Below are positions 16,481-28,344 of a stretch of 64,000 bases of DNA, piece after piece. This stretch comes from Rhodamnia argentea. Taxonomy: Eukaryota; Streptophyta; Magnoliopsida; Myrtales; Myrtaceae. Below the pieces are notes generated by a model. The model was not told where the DNA came from, did no database searches, and saw only the letters and a program-made list of their open reading frames with translations. The stretch is from positions 4,588,001 to 4,652,000 of the forward strand of contig NC_063156.1 of NCBI RefSeq assembly GCF_020921035.1. The letters run 5' to 3'. Both the position numbers and the translations under genes were made by a program. Position 1 is the stretch's first letter; each line of letters opens with the position of its first letter.

Positions 16481-17945
16481 CATGGATCATGCAAGATCTA
16501 ACAGTAGTATACCAATAATACTCTTAATGAAAGGGTTCATACCGAATAGAATGTTCGTACCTAAGTGTTCTTAAACTGATTAAAAGCATCGCTATGCCTC
16601 TACTGCTATCATCACGGTCATGACCACCATCTGAATTGCAACAAGCTAAAAAAAAAATGTTGATGGACAAAGTCAGAACTGACTGAAGCTCTATCGACTC
16701 TCTACAGAGGCATATGATGGACAAAAAAAGAAAAAAAATGCTTAAAAACCAGCGGTGACATCTTTCTGGAAATTTTTACATTTCTAAGAATGTATTGCTT
16801 ACCAAGAAATGTGTTCGGATCCCTTCTCCAGAGGAAGAAACGGAAGAGTTTACACATAGTTTCTCTTACATCTGAAGCAGGAAACTACATCAGTGGTTCA
16901 TGTACAAATGGATGAGATACTCTTCTAAGGTAAACATGCTGAGATGAATTCCGGAGGATAATTTTCTGCATGTGATGTGGCTATTTACTCAGTCTAAGAG
17001 AGTTTTGCTCGCACCATGACGATGGCTCAAAGACGACCCAAGGAGGAGTATTTTTCGGTGGAGAGACGGTGAAAGGTACGAAGGAAATGGATGTCTCTCG
17101 TATAACACAAACCCAAAGCTAACATCCTAAGACCTTTGTTCCCAGGAAATGACGCCGGAATGCATCCAACAAGGTTTTGCAAGCACTCTAAGCAGCCGCT
17201 GTCCGCTAGAACTAAATTGCATTGTAAGATGAGTTTCCAAGTGCCGATTTAGAAGGGCTTGGCGCTGTAGTGGATGAGACTTTTCTAATTACTTTCTCCA
17301 GAACACTCAAAAGGAACAGGATCACTTACCTTCTTTCACAGAATTACGGCGTGAATATAGGACTACTATTGGCAGTTGAGAGAAAGAGCCAATATAAATG
17401 TTTCCATGAACAATGGCAAGGCTTTCTTTTGGTTGGGACAGAATTGGCAGATTTCACGGCCCGCCATATCCGAATAAGTTTGACATTGTTACGGGATTAC
17501 ATGTGCTACATTTAGAGTCTTTGCCGATAGAAGTGGTGGCAAAGCCACTTTTAGAAACATTAACCATAAGTTTGGGCTTTCTGTTGGCTTATTCTTCATT
17601 CTTGGATTATTGTGAAAGATACTCCCCAGATAATGCGAAGCAGACCTAAAATTAGCATCAAGATGCACTCTCACTCTCCCTCAACTCTCCCTCTCTTCCC
17701 CCCCTCTCTCAGATGATTTGAAATGCCTAGGATTGCTCGATATGGGTTGCTTTGACTTGTTGAGTTCTCTTTGGCTTGGTTCTTGAACTTGACGCGATGT
17801 GCTTTCGTTGCATGAATTGCTTATAGGAAAAATATCCGGGAGGTAAAAGGTTCTTCGACATCGTTAATCTCTTTCTGATCATGTATCTTAGATTAGTATA
17901 TCTCAGTGTCTGAGAACATGATATGTGTGATTCCCCATACCGGTG
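16481..17945. other. No recognised gene between the copia element and the PEX22 remnant
   Basis: This moderately AT-rich sequence has only short open frames and no family resemblance. A CT-rich stretch (about 17665-17715) precedes the PEX22-like exon and may be its old 5' leader. Confidence 0.4.
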
Positions 17946-18975
17946 CCTACTTCTCACACTGCACCCTGGTCCTTTTGCATTTCCAATTCGTGCTTGCTTG
18001 GGGCAATTACTGGGTTTGCTGTTGCCGTAGCTTTTACATGGAGGTTATTGAGGACACCTAGAGGTTCCGAAAGAAGGATACAAAAAAGACAAGCTGCTTC
18101 ATCTACTAGTTCAGGTCTAGCTTCTCAGAAAAGAACAGCCTCAACATCTTCTGGGTTTTTTCAACTTAAGAGGATTTAAGGGCACAGAATGTTGTGGATG
18201 AGTTTTTCCAGCCTGCGAAGGGAAGTGTTAACTTTCATCTTTGTGATTTATCTTGCGTTTCAATTTATTCATTCTAGCTTTAATGTCATTCCCTGATATT
18301 CTTCAGCCAATATTGGGGCAGGTAGTGAGGCAAAAATTGAGTGAAGGCCGACAGGTAATCGGTGTAACTTTTTTTCCTTAATGCTTGGCGAATATTGTGC
18401 CATGAAGTGGGATGTCATCTACATGGATTTTCGTTCATGGTATTGTACAGATGGTTGTACCAAAACTGTCTCTTTGGGCCTATAGCCTTTGCTTTTCTTC
18501 TTTGATCATGGTTGTAGTTACTATCAGATCTTTGTCAGTAATTCATATTTTCATATTGATCCCTGTCTTGGATGATCAAGGTTATTGATCTTCGTTCTTT
18601 ATTAAAAATTTCTACTTTTGTTTGCATGTCAATGGCGTGGAAAGGATTATCCTCTTTGGCTTTCGCTAAGCACCAAGGTTTCCCACTTCTCTTTCTCTCC
18701 TCAGTCATGCATTGATGCTCAAGCTATTTGTTCAGGTCACATGTGGTTTGCTCAGAGTTATTCTCGAGGAAAGTAGTCCCGCCTCAGGTAATGGAATCCT
18801 TTGCGGAGCCCCGTCACACTTTCACATTTGTTTTGCATGAGTATTGCCTGATTTAGTAATTTTTTTTTTGCAGAAACAAGCAACTGTAAGATCCTCTGTT
18901 TTGGAAGTACTAGTGGAGATCACCAACTTTTGTGATCTTTATCACATGGAAAGAGTTCTTGATGACGAGAGTGAG
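17946..18975 (+). pseudogene. PEX22: PEX22-like peroxin, frameshifted and 3'-truncated
   Basis: PEX22 anchors the ubiquitin-conjugating enzyme PEX4 to the peroxisome membrane. Four exon-like blocks match the plant protein in order. Block 1 (about 17985-18226) carries the membrane segment GAITGFAVAVAFTWRLLRTP and then AQNVVDEFFQPAKG. Block 2 (18307-18354) is PILGQVVRQKLSEGRQ, block 3 (18736-18787) is VTCGLLRVILEESSP, and block 4 (18874-18975) is KQATVRSSVLEVLVEI through RVLDDESE. Introns have GT-AG borders, so this is not a processed copy. Within block 1 the frame shifts near 18165-18180 and meets a TAA; the end of block 3 is also out of phase with block 4. The C-terminal half of the family (PEX4-binding region) is not found downstream. 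I infer a decaying duplicate; a functional locus would have to lie elsewhere. Confidence 0.85.
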
Positions 18976-19726
18976 GTGTTTGCAAATTGGATTCTGGGTT
19001 GGAGGGGACTTCTTTGTGGCATTCATTTTCACAGTTAATCTATATTATGAACCCTGTTAGCAGTCTAACATCAGATGCTACTCCTCGAGAATATGATTCT
19101 GTGTCCTTGTGATCTTCATCATAGACACGCGCACATTCAATGTAGCAGCACAACTGACCCGTTACTCCTAGCACATTGAAGCCGAAGAATATGTGATAAA
19201 GATAAAGCTGTACCCTATGATTAGGCAATAGTAAAGCCTCCATCATCTCCCTGAGTCGAATTAATATACAGTGCAAGCAAGGGACTGTGAAAGTCTGGAC
19301 CTGTTGAGAGTAATTGTGTAATACGCAACATCAACTGGGTTCATAAGCATAAGCCTAAGCTTCGAAAGAAAGTTACAGTGGTTTCTTTGCTTCGTGGAGA
19401 TTGTTTAAAAAGAAGAGTTTCTAAGCATGATGCAGTCCTTCCATTTAGGATAGGTGCAGAGCCTTTACCATGATTCAGAAGGGCGGTGGAATTCTATAAC
19501 AAAGATAATGATATTACATGAATGGTAGTAAATGTATAATTGGAAGGATTAAATGATGGTTTCCATGCTTTTGACTTGGAAATTTTTCACCCCGGAGAAC
19601 TCTGATTGGAGTGTGAGGTGGGTTGCTATGCTGGCTACCCTTTAGGTGATCGGCTAATTGCACTTGTAACCTTGTACCCTTGTTTTATAAAAAGAACGAT
19701 GCTTCTAGACGAAGAAACTATCCATT
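18976..19726. other. No recognised gene downstream of the PEX22 remnant
   Basis: Sequence after 18975 does not supply the missing PEX22 exons. A lysine/arginine-rich stretch can be read on the + strand at about 19325-19470, but it has a stop and no recognised family. A poly-pyrimidine/AT mixture fills the rest. Confidence 0.4.
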
Positions 19727-21600
19727 TCAGAGGTCTGAGTCTGTGAAAGCACCATCTGCCTTGCGTGTCAAATAAATCTTCGAACATTTTCCTATGTGTG
19801 CAGTCAAACGGATAAAATAGAAATTTCGATTAGCAAGAGGGATTCCCGCAAGAGTATCGAACCTTATGGGGCTCGGATGCAAAGTTAGATAGGAATCCAT
19901 TTTCAGCTCGCTAATTAGTCTGAAATATGCCACCCGTACCCAAAATATATTTTAAAGTAATTGCGACTCCAATTACAGCGTCAATTGTTCAGTTCTTCGA
20001 GTTTGCCGGCGAAATTTAGAAGTATTGAGCTGTTACAATGTCGCCACAGTCAAAGACCATAGTACCATCGTTCATGATATCATTCAGTTCAAGCTTTCTA
20101 AAGCTTGTCGAGGTGGAATACATATTCCATAATCGAAATGAATAGCAACATGATAGAAAGTAACAAAACAAATCGACTAAAACTAACCACTACTTCAAAA
20201 TCTTCGTGATACCGCTCACATAAAGCTTGCCCACAATTGCTACTACCCAACTAGACCGTTTGACAATAACATGATACAAAGTAACAAAACAAGTCGACTA
20301 ATCGCTACTTCAAAATCTTCTTTATGCCGCTCATATGAAGCTTGCTCCCATATTTCTTTGCTTCTTTATTTGCTACATGAAATATTCAAGTAGCTTCACA
20401 AAAAAAAAATTAAAAAAAATAATAATTACACAACGTCATTCTGAAGCATTAGAAAAGATAATACCCAACGCAAGCGAAATCCACAACATGCCATCCTCAA
20501 TTAGCATGAATAATTGGGATTTTAATGCGCCGTCTAGTGTAGTTGCAATCAGGTAAAGTTAAACCACAACGAACTATAGAAAAAACCAAACAGAGAGCAC
20601 AACAAGTTGGGGAAATTATTCTTACCGCATTAGCGATGCGAGAGCTCATAATGGAGCAGAAATTGGGAAAGTGCTGATGTCAGATTCGAAGCACTGAGGT
20701 GGCCGAGGTGGTCAATCAGAGTTGATACATTAATCAGTTACTCTCATTTCCTAGAAAGGAATCGAGAATAATTGAACTAAGCACATTTAGCTATGAACGA
20801 TTTCAGAAATCATCTTGCAAATGTTTAAACTAAGTCAGTTCTATTGATATTTGACAGAACACATCAGATTCAACTGCAAGGGATTTTCAGCAACAGGAAT
20901 GAATTGAACCGAGACCTACAACTTCAAATTGGCCTGAAACAAAGGATGCAACTTCCTAACCTATATGAATACTAGAACTCAACCAAATCTACACTAAAAC
21001 CTAGCCATCTATTTTTTGATATAAACACATCGAGTTTAGTACAAGTTCAGCAGGTACAACGTTCAGCATAGCAAACTCAGCATTCGGTCATGGCGTGGTT
21101 TTGGAGGAAGCATCGTTCATAAAACACATATAAACGAGGTCTATCATGTTTTCATGACCGGAGGTCTCGGTTTAGGTATGAGAGGAAAAATAAAGTAAAA
21201 AAAAGGAGACCCGTAATTCAAGGGGCACAAACAAGCGAACACTTAGAGGGCGTCTTGTTCTAGGGGCTAGATCTAAGCGAGGCAAAACTCATAGAGAGAC
21301 AGTGTCACGGCAATCACCTATATCAAATCAGATGCATTTTCACGGCAATTCTTAGCTTATACTTACGAAGAAGAACGGCAAAAGACAGAGCATTAAGTAC
21401 TTACTGTGATTATGAGATGCGATTGAGATCACGATAGGCCAAAAGCAAGAGCAAGAGAGGGAGGCGAGGGTCGAGAGTCGAGATGAGACCGCGAGAGGGA
21501 GGCGTCGGGCGAAAGGGACGCCACTCGGGCGAGAGGGTCTGAGAGAGAACGGAGGCGTGCGACGAGAGGCGCACGCGCTAGGGTTCTCCGCGAGAGGCTA
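19727..21600 (-). repeat. Paralogous minus-strand gene remnant, copy A (partner at about 24415-26980)
   Basis: Several blocks match copy B in the same order and orientation: 19760-19940 with 24430-24610; 20030-20110 with 24650-24730; 20330-20800 with 25690-26090; and a GA-rich, promoter-like segment at 21420-21600 resembling 26630-26890. Read on the minus strand, both copies show a short frame MSSRI followed by a GTAAGAAT donor (about 20635 and 25925), suggesting the first exon of a gene transcribed leftward. I cannot name the gene. No long open frame survives. Confidence 0.55.
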
Positions 21601-21934
21601 ATGCATTATAAAGCAGTTTTTGCCCTCCATATCCCTTCGATTTTTTTTTTGCCCTCTCTATCGGTGGAGTGCAGCCAGCTTTTGATGAGCTGAGGTAGAT
21701 GTTAAAGCTCTTAATTGCAAAATTCTCAGTCAACTAGCAGGTTGTATCCTCATATTACTCGTGATGTTTGTTTCATTCATTCACCACAGTCCATTTCCTC
21801 CACGGCTCAATCCAGAGCAAATCAATTTCCTATAATATTCAATTAGTTATTTGGTGGGAGTGGGTTCATATCTTGTGCAAGAGACTCAAACTTATGCTAA
21901 TGCTTGTGTGAACTGAAATCTGAATCATGCCTTG

Positions 21935-22078
21935 TAGGGATGTCAATTTTGCCCGATCCTACCCGCTTTTTTTCATTTTCAGTTCGAGTTAAGATCGGGG
22001 CGGGTAACAGACACCTCTCTCAACGGTCAGGTAGGGTAGGGTTGCCACCCTACCCTACCCTATCCATTGACATCCCTA
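21935..22078. mobile_element. Small hAT-like MITE (144 bp)
   Basis: Inverted ends TAGGGATGTCAAT and ATTGACATCCCTA bound a 144-bp element with internal CTACCC repeats. These termini are typical of non-autonomous hAT-type elements, but a clean 8-bp target duplication is not visible, so the flanks have diverged. Confidence 0.7.
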
Positions 22079-22879
22079 ATTTTGTGCCAGTAAAGGCAAT
22101 CGTCAAGAACCTTGAACCATCATAGTCAATGGTCTCGTTTCAATCTTTCCTTCCATTTCTTCTTGTATTCTTAGTTCGCTGTGAAGACTATTCCATTAAG
22201 ACATTGCTGGATGAGCACGCAACATTGGTTTCATCCTCCTCTTTTGGATATAGGGATCAAATGACCAATTTTTAAGCCAATTTGGACTTTAGACTGAACT
22301 TTATAAGATGTAGGATAAAAACTTGGAATTCTCAGGAGTTCAATCTTGAGTTTTCCTTTTGGGCCTTCTGTATTTTTTCCATAGCTTTAGGAGGACTACT
22401 GCAATTGAAAATTCAAAATTGTCAATGTTTAGTTATGTGTCATTGAACAAGTTCTCACTGGAAGAATAGATGAACGCAATGGCATCATCCTTGTAATAAC
22501 GCTGAATATTTCCGCTTGGTGGCATGAGCTTATAAGGAGGATGGTAGTTTAGTAGATATCGATGCACTTTTCAAAATAATTATTGGTTTCCATGGCTGCT
22601 TTCTACTTCAGACTGAAAGTGCACCATGGTTTACTGGTTTATATCTTCTGTAGTTTATGAATATGGTTATGGAGTTGTTGGTTTCAGTGTCCTACACATA
22701 TCACCTTGTCTGGAGGACTACGGCTGCATTTGGCAACATTTCCGATTCTTTGTTTTTCTATTCTTTTGTTTCCCGAAAAAGAAAAGAACAAAAACCCCGT
22801 TTGGAATGTAAATTGATTTCTTGTTCCCGGGAACAAAGACAAAAGTTAAAAAAAAGTAACTTCTCTATTCTCAGGAACA

Positions 22880-23165
22880 AAAAAGAAACAAGGGAAAATT
22901 ACGAAAAAAGTTCCAAACCTATTACAATTGTGATAATTCAGTCCTAAGTCTTTTTTTTTTTTTTTTGCCAATTCTGTCCATCCGACGAATTTTGGCCACC
23001 CAGCACCGACATCAACGTCAGCCGATTCTATCCATCCAGTGAATATTTTAATATTTTTTATTTTTATTTTTAATGATTTTTTTATACTTTTTTTTATGAT
23101 TTTTTTTCTTCCCCTCCCCTCGCTTACCTCCAGCCAGCCGCCGAGGTCCAGCGACCCGGCCAGAG
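22880..23165. mobile_element. Partial long-TIR element (one arm)
   Basis: The sequence has the layout of one arm of the long-inverted-repeat elements at 34.1, 35.0 and 38.6 kb: a 'lattcagtcctaa' type block, a poly-T, a 'ccaattctgtccat' block, a GCACCGAC...ACGTCAG core, and then AT-rich filler. The opposite arm is missing, so this is a truncated copy. Confidence 0.5.
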
Positions 23166-23360
23166 GCACTTCCAGCAAGGCGTGCTATAAAATGTTCCCC
23201 AATATCTACGTTACAATACCCTAAAAGATAAACTCTTTTGGCTAGTTTTTGTTCTTTTTTGTTATCAGCCATTTTTCAATGCTGATAGATTCGTCTTCTT
23301 GTGCTCGACCTTTGTATTATTGTGAACTGTGACAGTTTGATCCATGCTTAGCAAGTCAAG

Positions 23361-23648
23361 ATGCAAAATGCTTTCAAGTTGGAGCAGCAGTCACCTCTGA
23401 AGAAAATGGCTGTTGATGGGCCAGTAGATGCATGGTCCACCGACCCATCGCCCACTAACAGGCAAGAAGAAGCTGCCGCCACCGCCGTGACTCCTTCCGA
23501 TGATTCCAATGCAGAAGTCACTCCCTCCGCTGTAGGGAAGGAGTCTAATGATATTGATACGTGCGCCCCGGAAGTGGAACAGTCGACAGGAGCAGTCGGT
23601 CTTCGAACCCGTCGGCTACGCTACAACAAATTTGGAAGGACGACTTGA
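23361..23648 (+). CDS. Uncharacterised 95-residue frame, possible orphan last exon
   Basis: The frame reads MQNAFKLEQQSPLKKMAVDG near its start and ends GLRTRRLRYNKFGRTT. Composition is hydrophilic, rich in Ala/Ser/Thr/Asp/Glu in the middle and basic at the end, and codon use looks plant-like. A splice-acceptor-like TTAG lies at about 23350, so it may be a 3' exon rather than a complete gene. It is followed by 3'-UTR-like sequence with AATAAG near 23779. No family is recognised. A truncated transposon arm lies just upstream, where the rest of the gene might once have been. Confidence 0.3.
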   Translation: MQNAFKLEQQSPLKKMAVDGPVDAWSTDPSPTNRQEEAAATAVTPSDDSNAEVTPSAVGKESNDIDTCAPEVEQSTGAVGLRTRRLRYNKFGRTT

Positions 23649-24414
23649 ACTCGGGGCGTCTCCTTGTCTCTTTGTTTGACGGGTTTGGCGAGAGCCCTTC
23701 GTTTTCGTCCCCTGAATTGTCAGTCTCTTCGTAATGTAAGCCAGCCCGTTAACATTGTAACACATGGGCGTTCACAATAAGATTAGACGTCGTTGAGCAA
23801 AAATTGAAAAATACTTCTTAGCCATTTGGCCTCTGGTCCTGTCCATTCTACGCAATTAACGGAGTCTTCTCTTATCCATTCCAAGGGGCACTGAATTCAC
23901 CGGAACCGCGAAAATTCTGATTATGTCATTGATGATTAGGTAAGGGTTATTTTTTCAAGGGGTCGGGAATTTCCTATGTAAAGTCGTGCTATTTCGTTTA
24001 ATATTTTGGAATCTAGAAGTGGTGGTAAACTACAAATCTGCAGAGTCTTCCTGCTGATGTTCATGTGGACTTGTGCATCACCAGAAGACACACTTTCAAG
24101 CACAAGCGTTATTACGCTACTGTCGTGTTGAAGTGAGTCGCTACTGTTGTGTTGAAACTGCGAGTGGATTTATTGTTTCCTGAGGTTTTGACACTGACCA
24201 TCAGTAATTGGCTTCGATACCCTTTTTTATCCGATGTCTCTGAAAAAACAACTGGCTACAACGATACCGCGGTTCCATTAACATAAACTAATTGAGACTC
24301 CCGGCTACTAGCTAAGCAATTTGATAATGAATTTCATAAACTAGGTCTAAATGGTTAAATACATATGTCCCGATTAAGTTTGAAGGTTGGTTTATGATGG
24401 AAGAAAAAAGACTT
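23649..24414. other. No recognised gene
   Basis: This is AT-rich spacer downstream of the orphan frame. The first 150 bases look like a 3' UTR; the rest has no open frame of note and no clear repeat structure. Confidence 0.4.
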
Positions 24415-24837
24415 GTTCAAACATAAATTTCAAATAAATCTTCTAACATTTTCTTATGTGTGCCGTGTAGAGCCAAACGCACAAAATAAGATGATGCGAA
24501 TGGTCAATAGAAATTTCAATTATCAAGAAGAATTCCTGCAAAAGTATCGAGCCTACGATTTGTGGCTCGGATGTGAAGTTACATAGTTGTCCATCTCCAA
24601 CACACTAATTAGTTTAAAATACGCCACTCATACCCGGGGAAATTTAGAAGTATTTGACTATTATAAAGTCGCCACAATCAAAGACCATAGTACCATCATT
24701 CGTGACCAATTATTCAATTCAAGTTTTTTGAAATTTGTCGGGTTGGAATTCATATTTCATAATCAAAATGAAATACATGATAGCAAGTAATAAAACAAGT
24801 CGACTAAAACTAATTGCTACTCCACAATCTTCTTCAT

Positions 24838-24912
24838 ACTGCTCACATGAAGCTTGCCCACACTGCTCACATGAAGCTGCTTGCCCATACTGCTCACATG
24901 AAGCTTGCCCAT
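24838..24912. repeat. Three tandem copies of a 24-27-bp unit
   Basis: The unit ACTGCTCACATGAAGCTTGC plus CCAC/CCAT occurs at 24838-24861, 24862-24888 (with a 3-bp insertion) and 24889-24912. A single related unit is present in copy A at about 20325-20350, so the expansion occurred in copy B. Confidence 0.85.
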
Positions 24913-25013
24913 AATTATGACTTCTGGACTAAAGGGCATATCATACATGTTCTATGAAGGCAGATCTATTCCATGAAACCTTGAAAAGTAAAGAAACTAC
25001 TTGTTCATTTCGC

Positions 25014-25249
25014 TCATGAAAAATTGAGCTTGTATTTCGTCAACTCTATTATCGACTTGTCTTTATCTTTCAACACCAGAAAAAGGTGATCATGAAAAAT
25101 TGAGCTTGTATTTCGCCAACTCTATTATCGACTTATCTTTTATCTTTATCTTTCAACACGAGAAGAGGGTGATCATGAAGAATTAAGTTCATACCTCGCC
25201 AACTCTATTATCGACTTATCTTTATCTTTCAATACGAGAAGAGGATGAT
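25014..25249. repeat. Three tandem copies of a 76-83-bp unit
   Basis: Units start at 25014, 25091 and 25174, each with CATGAA.AATT, then CAACTCTATTATCGACTT and a TCTTTATCTTTCAA core. The second has a small TTTATC expansion. On the minus strand the rightmost unit continues the NB-ARC-like frame, so the array grew from the tail of that coding relic. Confidence 0.85.
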
Positions 25250-25362
25250 CTTTTGAAGAGATTAAAGCACCACACTCACGAACCAAGTCATGTATCTTGA
25301 AACCATAAGCGTCTCCATTCTCTAACAAAAGGGAGGAGGCTTGAAGAGTGTGAATCCCAATC
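25150..25362 (-). pseudogene. NB-ARC (CNL-type) resistance gene scrap, winged-helix/MHD region
   Basis: On the minus strand an open stretch reads IGIHTLQASSLLLENGDAYG, then FKIHDLVRECGALISSKDHP and LLVLKDKDKS, ending at a TGA near 25166. This resembles the winged-helix end of RPS2/RPS5-like CC-NBS-LRR proteins, where the family has [VM]KMHDLVRD.A..I.S. Here IHD replaces the usual MHD. P-loop, kinase-2 and LRR parts are absent, so it is a relic. Upstream sequence (25363-25440) still looks coding-like but is frameshifted. Confidence 0.55.
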
Positions 25363-26980
25363 TCAAAATTTCTCCAGTTTCTCGCAAGTTATCATCTTCC
25401 CGAAATAGCCCACAATATCTTTATGACGTTGGGGAATTGTAACCTAAAGCGAAAAATCAAAATATCACAAAACGTGCAAGAAGTACTCGCAATATTTTCA
25501 ATGAAATCTAACGCAACAAATCTTACCTTCGCCTTTTCCCAACGTCACTTCTTCGTCGAGCTTTTAACGGGTAAACCTTAAACCCGTGGCTTAAAGCAAA
25601 ACACATTAATATTCTAGGAAAACCCATACCCACACATTAATGTATATATTACTTGGATAAAAACTTCACATCAAATTAAGCTACTTGAAACATTAAATAT
25701 ACGCTTCCTTCCTTGCATAACTCCAAAAGCACTAGCTGCACTCAAACAGGAACCCAAAAATACACAATGCAAGCAAAACCCACATCATGCCATCCTCAAT
25801 TAGCATGATGAATAGTGGGGTTTCAATCCACCATCTAGTGCGGTTGCAATCAAGTAAAATGAAACCACAATGAACAATAGAAAAAACCAAACTAAGAGCA
25901 CAAGTTGAGGGAATTATTCTTACCACGTTAGGGGCTTCGGGATGCGCGAGCTCATGATGGAGCGGAAATAGAGAACGTGTTGCGTCAGATTCGATGCGGC
26001 CTGGCATTAATCGGAGTTCATATATCAGTTACTCTCATTTCCTAGAAAGGAATCGAAAATAACTATAAACCATCATATTTGGATCACATTAAACACATTT
26101 AGCTATGAAAGGTTTAAGAAATCATCGAGCAAATGTCTAAACTAAGTCAGTTCAATTGATATTTGACATAACACATGAGATTCAACTTCACGCGAGGGAT
26201 TTTCAGCTACAGAATGGATTAACCGAGACCTACAACTTCAACTTCACCATCCACATCACTTTTTATTCTACAATCAGCAACCTTCAGAGTCAAGCTCCTT
26301 AAAAATTCCTTCCACTGCATTCAGCCTACAAGATTACCAATTGTTTCTAGTACCTCTCAGATTTGGCATCAACAAACCAACAAGCTTGCGTTTGTTTCGA
26401 AGATGGACAGATTTGGAGACTTTCTAGACCGCCAAACATGGACGGGACGCTAAACACAGAAATCCCAATTCTATTTCACACAAATTAGGACGGGACAGCT
26501 GGGATATCCGCAACCTTTACTCATCTCTCGATCATAGCCACAGATCTACGCACATCCCTTCTTCCCTTCCAATGCAAACTCAAACCCCTTTCATCTCTAA
26601 CAACATCGAACCAGAAAAGCGCACAGAAGACTAACGAGAGAGAGAATCGGACCTTGTTGCGCTTTGGACCCAGCCGTCGAGGCGTGAGAGCGTCGAGCGA
26701 GATAGGGTGAGAGGCTGAGATGCGGCCTCCGATCGCGAAAACTCCTCTCCGGACTCCCGGTTCCTGCCCCGGAGAAAGCGTCTGAGCAAGAGAGTGGAGA
26801 GTCGGAGACTCTCTACCGATACAGAGACTGAGAGGGAGATAAGGGTTTGGGGTCTTTGGGCGACTGGAGAGAGCATCGAAGCGAGGGTACTTAAGTACCG
26901 GAGGAGCTGTTTATTTTTTAGAATATTAAAAGTTTTGTATTTTATTTTTGTGGTCGGAATTAGGTTTTTTATATAAATAA

Positions 26981-28344
26981 AATTAAAATATTATTGATCC
27001 GAGTGGGCGTTCTATTACTCCGGCTTTCTCTAGAACCAACCAGTGTCGCCGCCTGACACTGGTTTCACATTTAGGAATCGGAAACCGGACCAATTTAGTT
27101 GGTCCGATCCGATTCGAGTGATTCCCGATTTAGGCGGTCTATTATACTCAGCCCTGGCAGCTTTTGTGCCCTCCATGTCCCTCAATTGAAGTAGATAAAG
27201 AAAAGTTGAACCGCTTTGAATTAAATTTTGTCTTGGCAAAGCACGAAGTCCGTGACACATATTTTCTTTTGGGGTAAGTGCACAAGAAATTATAAAATTT
27301 ACAAAAAGTACAATCGAGTTTTAAAATTTATCATGTTTGTGTAATCAAATATCTCCGTTAATTCCATCTAATTAGGCTAACGAAAAATATTAACGTGGCA
27401 TTTTTCATTCATTTTGCTCTCTTACATGGCATAGAGCTCAAAGGAAGAAGTCCACATGTGCAAAAACAACGTGGTTTAAGGTTTGCCCCAAATATCCAAG
27501 CCCTACTTTCATTCTCTAAGTTTTGTTCACCTAAGTAGCACCAATATAGATGCGCAATATGTAACACGATATGCAGACACGTCATTTCTCAAAAATAAAA
27601 AATTCCGACAAGTTGGATCGCGTTGTATATTAAATGTATTTTTTTATATATACATAATAATTTTTTTTGTTTATATAAAAATATCAATGGTGGGTTTCTT
27701 TTTCTTCTTATTCTGTTAGGGATTCACAATTATATATTTTTTGAGCTAGTTGGGTATATTAATTGTAGGTGGTTGGGTATATGACTTTATACATATTTTT
27801 GATAAATTCGCATTTTAACCTCTAATTTATTGAAAATAATTAAAATTGACCCATGTGTGTCGAAATGACATGTTGGAATGCTGAATTCGTGTATCGCTAG
27901 CTTGTCTCAAGCGCCGATCACTTGTCGATCGCATGTTGAAGAGAATTGTACACAACACAGCATGACATGGAGATCTCCGAAGAGTGTCGGTGCTTCCTAG
28001 CTATTCACTCCTCCGTCCAGTTCGTTGATTACTCATGCTCTTCGTTCGAGTGTTTTTGTTCGTGCTTCGTCAAGTAGTTTTGTTCTTTGGCCAGCTATCA
28101 TCCTTCTTCTTTGTTAAGCCTCACTGGGGAGTTCTTTTTGTGATTTTTGGCATGATTAACGAGTCGAGGCAAAATCCCTTTCGACGATTGCTATGAGACG
28201 GAGTTCAAGGGGGCGACAACACAAGCAAGGAGGAGGGCTTGGTGCTGTCGGTTGGTGAGTTGGGTGGTCCATATGAAGACAGTTTTGAGGATGTCAAAAT
28301 GGTAAGCTTTTGAGAAATCTCATATTTTTAAATTTTGAAATGCT
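26981..28344. other. AT-rich spacer, no recognised gene
   Basis: Low-complexity T/A-rich sequence dominates 27600-27800. A 'gtgcacaagaaattataaaa' type segment at about 27275-27370 resembles sequence in the opposite orientation at about 50170-50340, suggesting an unclassified repeat family. Confidence 0.4.

Larger units (their letters stand above)
24415..26980 (-). repeat. Paralogous minus-strand gene remnant, copy B (partner at about 19727-21600)
   Basis: This copy shares ordered blocks with copy A but also holds extra material: two small tandem-repeat arrays and an NB-ARC-like scrap (25150-25362). The right end (26630-26980) is a GC-richer, GA-rich segment that looks like a 5' leader and promoter for leftward transcription. 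A minus-strand frame at 26007-25732 crosses the predicted first donor and is probably intron read-through. Confidence 0.5.

Noticed and set aside
25732..26007. 91-codon minus-strand frame in copy B
   Set aside because: It runs through a likely GTAAGAAT splice donor and copy A does not keep it open, so it is probably intron read-through.
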